A program made the position numbers and the translations under genes. From contig PYST01000293.1 of assembly GCA_003049485.1 (NCBI GenBank), forward strand, positions 1 to 51,158: a stretch of DNA of 51,158 nt. Direction: 5' to 3'. The notes under the pieces were generated by a model, which was given only the letters and a program-made list of their open reading frames with translations, had not been told where the DNA came from and ran no database searches. Below are positions 42,601 through 51,158 of this stretch, one piece after another; position 1 is the first letter of the stretch, and every line of letters begins with the position of its first letter. This stretch comes from Ophioceras dolichostomum. Taxonomy: Eukaryota; Ascomycota; Sordariomycetes; Magnaporthales; Ophioceraceae.

Positions 42601-44473
42601 TGTTCTGCTGGGCGATTTGGCCTTGTTCGGACTCTTGCGCGGTGCCATTGTGCGTTTCGTTTCGTCCGACTGGGGTGAAGTTGGTTTCACGATGCCGCCC
42701 AGCGCGGTCGTCATTTCCATGCCCACGGTCATGTCAACGTCCATGTCCTGCTCACAGTCCGCTACCGCTCCGGATAAGATCGTTCGGCGGCGATTCTGGC
42801 CCTTGGTGCCGCCGGCACCAGATTGGGACAGCACCCCACCAAGCACGTTGGTCATCTCCATGGACATGTCCTCGTTGCTGTCGCTATCGCTGTCGTTCTC
42901 AGGCTCATCTTCGTCACCGGTCGCCGACTGAATGCCGCCCATGGCCATCGTGAAATCCATGGTCTGATCCATGGCACAGGTTTGGTCTGGTCTTGCCTGC
43001 ATGTTTTGGTTGCGTGATGGCATAATTCCTCCCATAGGCTTCGTCAGATCCATCGACATGTCCATGGACATATCCTCGTCCTCGTCCCGTACGTCGCGAA
43101 CAGGCGAGGAGTCGGCATTGTTGACAATGCCACCGACTGCACCGGTGATGTCCATATCGACGCCGTTTTCCTCATCCTCTTCGTCTTCGTCCGGCTCACT
43201 CGGCGGGGCAGCAGCTGTGCGATTATTACCTGCCACAGCCTTCTTGCCCCAGCCGACGAAGGCAGGTATGACCTCCTCTCCTTCGTCTGCACGTTGCTCC
43301 GCGGCTCGCGCTTCTGCCCGCTGAGTCGCAATCCTCAACATCTCGTCTAGACTAGCGGTGGAGTCTTGGCTCATCACGGAGCCCGCGGAAAGGGCAGACG
43401 CCGATGTGACTTCCTCGACCGTCATCATCGTCCCGTCGTTATCGTCCGAGTCACTACCAGACTCCGATGCGTCCTCGACCGCGTCCTCGATGATGTCGTC
43501 CCCGTGTTCTGAGTCTGAGCTATACACCGTGGAGTTGAGGGTGTCGTCGAGAGCAGAAATGCCTGAACTGCGTCTCCGGGTTTTCTGGTGGAGGTCACGC
43601 TGGTTTGAAGGAGACTCGGGAACAATCCCGGTGTCGTCCTCTGGTGGAGCGACCGAAGAATCCGGAGCGCCAGAGGCATGCTGCTGCTCCTGCTGCTGAG
43701 CCAACGGCGTGGGTGCGGGCGACGTCGCCGCAAGTGAGGAAGCCCGTCGCGTTGAGTCGGTCGATGTCGTCGAGTCTTGGAGGTATTCGATCTCGTGGAA
43801 GGTGTGCAGGGTTGCCTCGGCGGCGAATGAGACTCTTCGGTTAGCGAGGGACTTTCGCCTGGCCTCGCGCCGATCGTTGACCTCCTTCTCTAGCTCGGCT
43901 CTCTCTCGTTCTTCGCGCTCGCGAGCAGCTGCCTGTTGTTCCTCTTCTGTTCGCAGAGCGACCTTAGTCCCGGACAGATCATCATCACTAGAGCGCGTAG
44001 AAACGGTAGCGCCGCTCCCCGATCCTGAGTCACCCGCAGCGGCGCCAGACGAGGCCGGCGCTTGCTTTGGCTTGTGCGGTGGTATCTCTGCGAGAATCGG
44101 GATTGTCGGTTTAAGGATGGAGCGCGGCGGAGGGCGTGACGGCGCCGCAAGCGACTATACGCCATCGAAGACGTGACAAGTCAGCAAATGTCTGAATAAC
44201 TGCCCGCGAGTGTTGCGCCCGAGGAAGAAGAGGTCAAGCTGCTTCCAAATCAACACTCACCACTCTTCTGTTTCCCGCACCGGGTTTCAGCACGTCCAAG
44301 CCTCCCGGGCCAATACTCTTGCTACGCGACTTCTTTCGGCTGGCGGCCAGCGAGGTGGCGACGTCGACAGTCGCGTTCTCCTTCTCCATCGCCTTCCTAG
44401 AGGGTGAAAGTCCGCTTGTTGACTTGCGCGATCTCCGAGCCGGAGGCATCGTCGTGTTGCCCAGCTCCGACAT
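39694..44473 (-). CDS. spc7: Kinetochore scaffold Spc7/KNL1
   Basis: Exons 44473-44261, 44154-41299, 41186-40565, 40439-39694 give 1478 aa; all joins keep phase and family sequence. Spc7 links microtubules, PP1 and the spindle checkpoint at the outer kinetochore. N-terminal motifs: SIGPGGLDVLKPGAGNRR; RSILKPTIP (the SILK PP1 motif, 82-90); RRVSF (PP1 RVxF motif, 177-181) followed by AAEATLHTFHEIEYL. Then at least five MELT-like Bub-docking repeats: MDITGAVGGI, MDLTKPMGGI, MDFTMAMGGI, MEMTNVLGGV, MEMTTALGGI. These read MD(I/L/F)T/MEMT with a conserved GGI after. The C-terminal third (from about 950) is the Spc7 domain with a coiled coil (SARFEALDREHQALDEAARE) and a terminal RWD-like part (EMETEHGWAVTGC onward). 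The start is the ATG before SELGNTTMPPARR. Confidence 0.95.
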
Positions 44474-45886
44474 GATGATGATGGGCTGGCGGGTTGTATA
44501 TTGAGATTACTGCTGGCCCTCTGACGCCAACCAGCACTATACTCCAGGTACTGGGCAGTAAATGGTTCAGCAGGGATGGCGGGGAACCCGAGCTCTAAAC
44601 AATCGTGGTGTCGATGTAAACACGCGACAAATGTGGAGTAAGACGCGTTGAGGTAGCTCTGTTGCCGTGGCGACGCAAGAGGCCTTGGCACCTTGAAACA
44701 TCTTCAACCTCACATTTATGAACAGCGAAGAGTCCAATCGGCTCTTGTCTCTTCTTGTAAGAGTATGTAGAAAGAGAAAATATGTAGACTTGGTTCACCT
44801 ATCCCTACCTTTCTACCTTTCTACGGTACAACGGTCTCAATTCATTGTTAGAGGGCCACGTACAGTACATGCCGCTGATGACACAACCTATCAACGATCA
44901 TGAACTGAGGCCTTCAGCGCCCCTGCAAAAACTGTCCTCAATTCTTAGACCGCCAGATATCCTTCCATCTCTGCTAGTTGAAGGACTCTGAAGACACAGG
45001 ACTTGTTGTCCTGCAGCCGCTCGAATCATCTTTTCAGGTTGCATGGAAGACAGTAGCTGTTGAAGACAGACTTGCAACCTAAGCAACCCATCGATCAACT
45101 CCCGCCTACTTTGAGACATCTAGAAACCAAGGAAAACAATGGGAGGCTCTCCTCCCATCTGTAATTCAGTTCGAGAAGTAGGGCAGCTATGGATAACAGG
45201 TGATCCGTCCAAGTGGGTTAAGGTCCTTAACGAAACTAGTGCTCATCCTGCTTGGATTCCCTTATACATCTGCTTGGTCCCTCAACTAAGGATTGCCGGA
45301 ATGTGGGAATTCTGCAATAGAATTTGATCGACTCAAAAAGACCGACTTATAGCTCTGTCTCAAGCTCTGTCTCAATGTCCCATATCTGTGCAGATAAATC
45401 GTCCTGAATTATCCACGTCGCCTTCCTGGCAGTCGAAGGGAGGACGGGGCGCTCTCTCCCTCCACTAGATCGTCAGGATGTTTGTATCACTTTTCGTGAT
45501 TGGCACGCGACACGACTCACCCTGAGAGGATTGAAGGAGGTCTCGCAACGTTCGTGACACACCAAAATCTTAGTTTCCCCGAATGTCTGGCCAGTCTGGC
45601 CGTCGGTCACCATATAAGTGTCGAAGGCACCCCCTGGCTGAGCATCCTAGCGTGAACTCAAGCGTGTTTCTTTCTATCACTGCCTATGAATTTTGCCTCC
45701 TGAGCATTGGCAACTTGTCCGCAATGTTCCGATTCTAGACTTTGTGAGTGACAATGCTGGGCTAGCAAAGATCGAGATAACCGCGCGAAGGTTTCTACAT
45801 CCCTTTCAGCAACTTCCCCCCGAGCACCGCATCGCCAACCCATCCCTCTTCTTCGGAGGTTTCCGGAGGACTTCACGACTGCCAGG
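44474..45886. other. Divergent spacer between spc7 and the LicD pseudogene
   Basis: 1.4 kb, AT-richer than the coding regions. Only short frames, none with a recognised family. It must contain the spc7 promoter near 44474 and any remaining promoter of the LicD locus. Confidence 0.5.
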
Positions 45887-47612
45887 ATGAAGCTGCTGAG
45901 CAAACAGCTGGCCCTGGCCCTGTCCATGGGTTCATTAGTCTCCTCTCTTCCTTCTGATGGCCAGAAGGCTATCGCCGGCAAGATACCCGAGCGATCGCAA
46001 ACAAGGAGAGAAAAACAACCTTCAAAATACTTCCGTAAGTGAGGTTGAGCAAGGAAACAGGGATTGTGATGAACATCAATCATGTGTTCAACTAACTACC
46101 TAACCACTTCCTACTTTCGACGTGATAGTGGAGGCATCGTAAGACCAAGATCCAAGCCCTTGCCTATTGCTAGCTACCTAAAAGGAGGTATCCAGGTATA
46201 CTAACTACAGTTCCGGATTGTGCTGCAGTTTCCATCCTCACTACGACCGACGGTGAGTCGTCCCCGGCCGGATCTCCTCCCATGTCGTTTATCGTCTGGA
46301 GTCATGACCGAGACCAAGAGCTGATCCAGTGAGAAAACAGTTTCGCCACTCGTGTCTTGAGCTACGTTGATCAGAAACAAGCCCTGAAGAATTTGCTTCA
46401 GACATATCTGGCTACATTTGCAGACTTGGGCCTCGAAACTTGGCTCATGCATGGGAGCCTCTTGGGATGGTGGTGGAACAAACAGGTAATGACAATCTGT
46501 ATGTCGGCGACCCTGGAGAAGATGTGCTGACAGGTCGACTGCTGTCTCTGCAGATCATGCCTTGGGATTCAGACGTCGATGTCCAAGTCTCCGAGGCCAC
46601 CGTGTACTACCTGGCAGCATACTACAACTATTCCGTCTTCCACTATAAGACGCCGCGGATCCCAGACGCCGCAATTACCTTCTTGATGTCAACCCAGCAC
46701 ATGTGAACAGGGAGCAGACGGACAAGTACAACAAGATCGACGCGAGGTGGATCGATATCAAGACTGGAGTGTTCATCGACATCACCGCAGCGCGGTATAA
46801 CCTGACCTATCCAGAAGGAGAAGGGTTGCTCAGCTGCGAAGACGGCCACGAGTACAGAGTATGTCTCCACGATGCTAAACCCGTGGAGGAATCAGGAAGG
46901 GTCAGGAGAAGCCAACACAAGGAGTTTGACTGACTAATACAATGGTGGGCAGGACACCTACTTCTTCCCTTTGAGAGATTCCACGTTCTAGCACTCCCCG
47001 GTTAAGATTCCATATCGATACAAGGAGCTGTTAGCATCGGAATACGGGGAGAAATCACTGACCAATAAGGACTTCAAGAAGTAAGCTATTTCCTGGCCCC
47101 CCTCGGCGAGTCGAGCCTGTCCGCCACTTCACTTGGGATCGGGAGAGTATCAACAAGGCTAACCTCGCCACTAACTACTCATCGCAAAGCCACCTGTTCA
47201 ACGAGGAACGCATGGAATGGATCCCCAAAATCCAGCCCCCGTCCCCCAAGCACAGCCGGCAAAACAGCAACAGCCCCAGGACCAGAAACAACAGCAGCAG
47301 AAGCAACAGAGGCCAGAGCAGAGCGCACAGCAGCAGCCGCAGCAGCAGCAGCAAGCAGCCAAGTCTAACTCCAGCAACCCCACCGTAGATACCAGGACGC
47401 CGATCGAGAAGACGGCAGGCTACATGAACCAGGAGCGAAAGCGTCGGGCGGGCGAACTGAAGGCGATCGAGAAGGCGCAGGCTCGCGTGGAAGCGTTTGA
47501 GAAGAGAGCAAAGAAGAAAGCTGAGGAGGCCGCCGCCGCCAATGCCGCTGCCGCTGCTACTGCCGTTGAGGCATCCGCATCTGCCACTGGCAAGAGTGCT
47601 TCCCCCAAGTGA
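45887..47612 (+). pseudogene. LicD/MNN4-type phosphotransferase, disabled
   Basis: Exon remnants: 45887-46034 (signal peptide MKLLSKQLALALSMG...), 46129-46138 (10-nt microexon), 46229-46252, 46341-46485, 46554-46858, 46953-47080, 47190 onward. Phases fit at every junction and give family sequence: EASFHPHYDRRFATRVLSY, LGLETWLMHGSLLGWWWNK, PWDSDVDVQVSEAT, NKIDARWIDIKTGVFIDIT, HLFNEERMEW. LicD/MNN4 proteins take part in phosphorylating cell-wall or secretory mannans or other glycans. Three lesions are seen: a one-base-loss frameshift near 46672 (between RIPDAA and the NYLLDVNP frame), an in-frame TAG at 46989-46991 inside PLRDSTF..SPVKIP, and a second frameshift near 47216 before a Gln-rich, Lys/Ala-rich tail that is open to 47612 (the unshifted frame stops at 47386). 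The stop codon cannot come from an indel error, so decay is likely real. Confidence 0.85.
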
Positions 47613-48344
47613 TGTGACAGAAGCTGCTGTTACGAAGAAGTCCGAGTAGATCTGAGTCGCGAACTGGAACTGGCAAGGAGGCTTCACCCGCTGTATTTAG
47701 AGTGGCGAGCTTGGAGAACGGGGGCAAAAGAATGAGAAGGAAAGTTTGGTGTTTTTTTCCCCTTGGAATATCAGAGGTTCCAACTAGAGGTTTCTCTTAC
47801 CTGGCCGGTTTCCCGTCCTAACGACATCTTGACAAGTTTCTGCGTAAGTGAGGGTGTGTCGTGCCTTGTCAAATCCTCCGTGGGCGATGGGGTGGGCAGA
47901 TGCATCACACAGTGCCATACAATGCTGGTCACACTGTATCTACCATTCACAGCGAACTCCGAGGTGGCCACGCACTCGCTGATGGCGTGTGATCGTACAT
48001 AGCTGAGGTATTAATCCACCACAACGGGCGTCGCTCTATTCTACCACTCTCTCCAGCTGTCAATTCAGAGCGTCGTCGGGCCACCATAAACTCATTCTAT
48101 CAGTTTGGCATTCTGTCAAAAATCAGAACCCTGCCGAAGCCAAAGGAGCTCGCGACGGATCGAGTGCACGGTCGCAACAGTGCGAATTACAGCTCCGACC
48201 AATCACCGAAGACAAGCCCTGACTGACTCCGGTCCGAGTCCAGGGTCTGGGGGAGCCCGGTCACAAAGACAGCCTCCCGTCCATCTCACATCCTCCGTAC
48301 CCTCTCCACTTTCGCGCAAACTTGCGCCTCACATTGATGGCTCC
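47613..48344. other. Spacer upstream of the PX-domain gene
   Basis: About 730 bp. The PX gene's frame is open upstream to 48105 but has no ATG before 48345, so this part is taken as 5' UTR or promoter. No other gene seen. Confidence 0.5.
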
Positions 48345-49365
48345 ATGGCGTCCGAGGTGATAGCGCCCGCGCCGACGGACCACCATACCCATAGCAGCCC
48401 CACCAACCCTGACGGCACTCTCGCGACATCGCATTCATCAACATCGTCGCCGTCATCGCCCCGCCCACTCTTCCCCGACTCCGACGACGCAGCCAGCGAC
48501 TCCGGATCCGAAGAAAGCTCCTCCAGCGCCTCGCGCCCCGTGACGTCGCCCGTTACATCGCCGCCGTACTGGCTGCAGGGAGCCCAAACTGCGACGACGG
48601 GCGGCAACGGCGGCAGCGGCGCACAGGCCGGTGTCGGTGGTGGTGGTGGCAGCAGGGGATCGCACGGCCGTTCCGTCTCAAACGTGTCAGTCGAGAGCGT
48701 GGTGCCCGCCGGCGCGATCACCCTGCAGGACAACGAGAGCCCCGATGCAGAGAACGGCGCCGACCGCGGCGGCACACACGGGAGGGACCGCAATCGCGCC
48801 TGCTGGGCCAAGAGCGTGTCGGTCACGGACCATGTCGTCGTCAATAGCAGTGCTACGAACATTGGGGCGTTCGTCGTGTGGAACATCAGGGTCGAGACGC
48901 TCAGCGTATGTTCTTCTTTGTCTGTTTTTTTCTGTTCTGGGCTGTGCCCACACTCCCAAACATCACAACACAACACAATACGCAGGGACTCGAGAGCTAG
49001 CGATGAGTCTAACCCTTGGTTTTACGTGTCCAAACAAATAGGGATCCCACATGAATATCCGGAAGCGGTACTCCGAGTTTGACGAGCTTAGGCATCGTCT
49101 GGTGTTCTCCTTCCCAAACTTCGAGGCTGCGGTGCCGGTCCTACCCCCCAAGAGCGTCATCTCAAAGTTCCGGCCAGGCTTTCTCGAGAAGCGGAGGGCG
49201 GGGCTGCAGTATTTCTTGAAGTAAGGCTCACGACTGCATTCGGATCTGTGATCTGACTGCCTGTTCGGGTTGCTCGCCAGATCAGCTAACATGTGCGGCA
49301 GTTGCATACTCCTCAACCCCGAGTTCTCTGGTTCGCCCGTCCTTAAGGACTTCCTCTTCTCGTAA
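48345..49365 (+). CDS. PX-domain (phosphoinositide-binding) protein, YPT35-like
   Basis: Exons 48345-48905, 49042-49220, 49302-49365 give 267 aa. The start is the first ATG of the frame (MASEVIAPAPTD). Residues 1-145 are Ser/Pro/Gly-rich and disordered. The PX domain starts at about 150 (AKSVSVTDHVVVN, GAFVVWNIRVETLS) and continues over both introns: GSHMNIRKRYSEFDELRHRL, with the Arg-Arg/Lys-Tyr-Ser-Glu-Phe signature for PI3P head-group binding, then LPPKSVISKFRPGFLEKRRAGLQYFLN and a short end at DFLFS. Small single-PX proteins of this shape match yeast Ypt35, an endosome/vacuole PX adaptor that recruits Vps13. Splice phases 0 and 2 fit exactly. The symbol is withheld because other small PX proteins look alike. 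Confidence 0.87.
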
Positions 49366-49997
49366 TAAGGCTCCTCTTGCCACCTCCTAACTTATATCAC
49401 GGGAGTCTGGGGGAGTTAGCGTCCGGAAGGCGACTGGCTAGGAAACCATTCCTAGGCCATCGGACCAGCACCAGAGCGAGCCGTTTGGCACATCTCACCC
49501 ACACAAGTCACAGTCAGAATCAGCTTGCCGCTGGCCTCCCCGGTTTTTCCCCCTATGCCAGATTCAAATCTATCATGAACAACCAGACCCCTTTAGAAGA
49601 AGTATTGTCCTCAAATTCTGATCGCAGGACGACAGATCGATCCATAACAAGGAAAGCCCTTGCGTTTTGATCAATATCGAGAGGGAGCATTGACAGACAT
49701 ATTCTCGATGATACCCACGTAATCATAATCAGATCTCCAGCGTGTTTCTTTCCTCTCCTGAACTGGCGAAGCCTTCACAGCAGAGATCCCCAACTTAATA
49801 CGAAGCGAGTTCGGTTTACCTTTTCTATCTTTGTTGTCCTGTCCCTTGCTTGTGTTCGCTTGCGAGAATCAGTTAAAATTCACTCCCGTTCCATAAACAC
49901 CCGAGAATCCCACCCACATATACCAAGAGATAAAAATGTCCGGTAAAAATACTGCCCATAATCTCTACCTGTCTCCCTAGGCACCTTATGTATCTAC
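49366..49997. other. Convergent spacer between the PX gene and the dehydrogenase
   Basis: 632 bp between converging stops, AT-rich, with poly-pyrimidine patches near 49970. Expected to hold both 3' UTRs; no gene seen. Confidence 0.55.
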
Positions 49998-51039
49998 CTA
50001 ATCAGCATGGTCTGTCGTCCTCGCAACCTCCTCCCACTCCCTCACAAGCCTCAGCGTCTCCTCGCACTTCTTCCTAATAACCTCCACGCAGTCCGACCCC
50101 AGCGGCAGCCGGACGGGTATCTCCCTCCCAGCGCCCACGCCCGTCCTCGTCAGAACGTCCACGATGACCTTTGCGCCCTTGACCACATCTCCCAGCTGCT
50201 TCTCGTTAACCCTATCCAGCACCTTGCTGTACTCCCTCACCGCCGTGCCGTCGTACTCCCCCATCCTCGCCTTCGCCCTGACCCTGTGGTCCCTCCCATC
50301 GACAGTATTCAAAAACTCCGTCCTGAAGTACCCCGGCTCGATCACGCACGCCGCAACGCCGAACGAGGCGGCCTCGATGCGGAGGCCCTCCGTGAAGCCG
50401 CTGACGGCCCACTTCGTGCCGCAGTAGTGCGCCACGGCCGCGGAGCCGATCCAGGACCCGAGGCTGCCGAAGTGGGCGATTACCGGCTGGATCTGCTGGA
50501 ACTGGGGTTCCTTGGCGGCGGAGCGGAGGTAAGGGAGGGAGGCCTTGGTGATGTTGGCGGCTCCGAGGACGTTCGTGGCGTACTGGGCGGCGGTCTCGGC
50601 GGCGGAGGACTCCTCGATCGCGCCTTCGAGGACGTAGCCTGCGCAGTCTGTTGGGGAGGTTGATGGAGAGGGTGGTGGTATCAGTGGGTGGCGGGTGTGG
50701 TGGTACAACTTGTCTTAAATGAGAAAGGGACGGGAGAAGGGGGGCAGGGATCTGGGGTGCTGAGCGGAAATAGAAATCGCTCTATGGGCACGACTCACTA
50801 ATGACGTGTGTGATGCCGCCGTAGACGGCAGCCGCCTTGGCCAGGTTGGAGGCCAGCTCGGCGTCCGATGCAGTCACGTCCAGGTCCATGACGGCAGCGC
50901 CGGCGGCGGCCAGCTGGGACAGCGAGGAGGACTTGCGCGCCGTCGTGATGACGCGGTAGCCACGGCTGAGCGCCTCCTTGGCCACGGCGGCTCCGAAGCC
51001 GCTGCGGGCGCCGGTGATGAGGAACACGGGGGTAGACAT
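49998..51039 (-). CDS. Classical short-chain dehydrogenase/reductase
   Basis: Exons 51039-50799 and 50647-49998 give 296 aa. The join (A|AC) restores the NxAG motif as N81-CAG. The cofactor fold is visible: TGARSGFG at 9-16 (TGxxxGxG) and Arg35 after the second strand, which suggests NADP(H). Catalytic residues: Asn106, Ser142 (HFGSLGSW), Tyr155 and Lys159 (YCGTKWA), with the usual 13-residue Ser-Tyr spacing. PGYFRTEFL follows, the PG motif of classical SDRs. Soluble, no signal peptide or membrane segment. The substrate cannot be told from sequence. It is close to fungal oxidoreductases of the retinol-dehydrogenase-like group. The gene is complete, 119 bp from the window end. Confidence 0.93.
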
Positions 51040-51158
51040 ATCTGTTATGAATTTGCTACTGGGTTTCGGTGATTTTTGAAGTATATCTGTTCTTCGTATC
51101 TGGTCTGTGGTCTAGACTTGAAGAAAAATTGTGCTGGGCTTCTTGATCTCAACAATGG

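Noticed and set aside
47217..47612. Separate Gln-rich gene of 131 codons
   Set aside because: It begins inside the last LicD exon right after EERMEW and resembles the low-complexity tail of that family, so it is treated as part of the disabled gene.
48105..48344. Upstream extension of the PX gene frame
   Set aside because: No ATG in this part; it only begins at a TTG codon, so the first real start is 48345.
1..51158. tRNA or 5S rRNA genes
   Set aside because: No internal promoter boxes of tRNA type (GGTTCGANTCC-like with an A box) or 5S sequence were noticed by eye; a covariance search would be needed to exclude them.

Overview
This window is nuclear DNA of a filamentous ascomycete, most probably a Sordariomycete. 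The evidence is GC-rich exons split by short spliceosomal introns (about 70-140 nt, GTRNGT donors, CTRAC-type branch sites, YAG acceptors), AT-richer spacers full of short TAGGTA-type motifs, and a gene set of ascomycete orthologues on both strands with no operon structure. Fifteen gene loci can be supported. I rebuilt exon structures by matching reading frames across splice sites, so coordinates are outer CDS limits and the exons are given in the evidence.

Left part (0.3-17 kb): a membrane-anchored TAP-like alpha/beta-hydrolase (-), an IQGAP (-; CH domain, 14 IQ-like repeats, GAP-related domain, RasGAP C-terminal domain), IMP dehydrogenase (+), and a large AAA ATPase with a long N-terminal region (+). 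A 5 x 25 bp purine minisatellite and an N flanked by identical 21-bp repeats (3.7-3.9 kb) mark a probable assembly join.

Middle part (17-34 kb): atg6/vps30 (-) and the CENP-A chaperone scm3 (+) share a 479-bp divergent promoter. They are followed by the casein kinase 2 catalytic subunit (-), a 3-kb spacer with three dispersed copies of a 44-bp hairpin motif, two closely spaced conserved fungal genes of unknown function (-), and atg14 (+). Atg6 and Atg14 are partners in the autophagy-specific PI3-kinase complex I.

Right part (34-51 kb): a large repeat-rich gene of unknown function (-) with N-terminal membrane segments whose frame is broken near 36.69 kb; the kinetochore scaffold spc7/KNL1 (-) with SILK, RVSF and MELT-like motifs; a LicD/MNN4-type phosphotransferase pseudogene (+) with two frameshifts and a stop codon; a YPT35-like PX-domain protein (+); and a classical short-chain dehydrogenase (-) at the right edge. 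A 135-bp tandem repeat with a paired base change in a predicted hairpin, and phased A-tracts, lie between atg14 and the unknown gene.

No mobile-element gene, CRISPR array, tRNA or rRNA gene was recognised. Functionally the window is mainly housekeeping. Three genes connect to PI3P (Atg6, Atg14, PX protein) and two to the centromere/kinetochore (Scm3, Spc7). The least explained items are the 34.5-38.6 kb gene, the 135-bp repeat and the 44-bp hairpin family.
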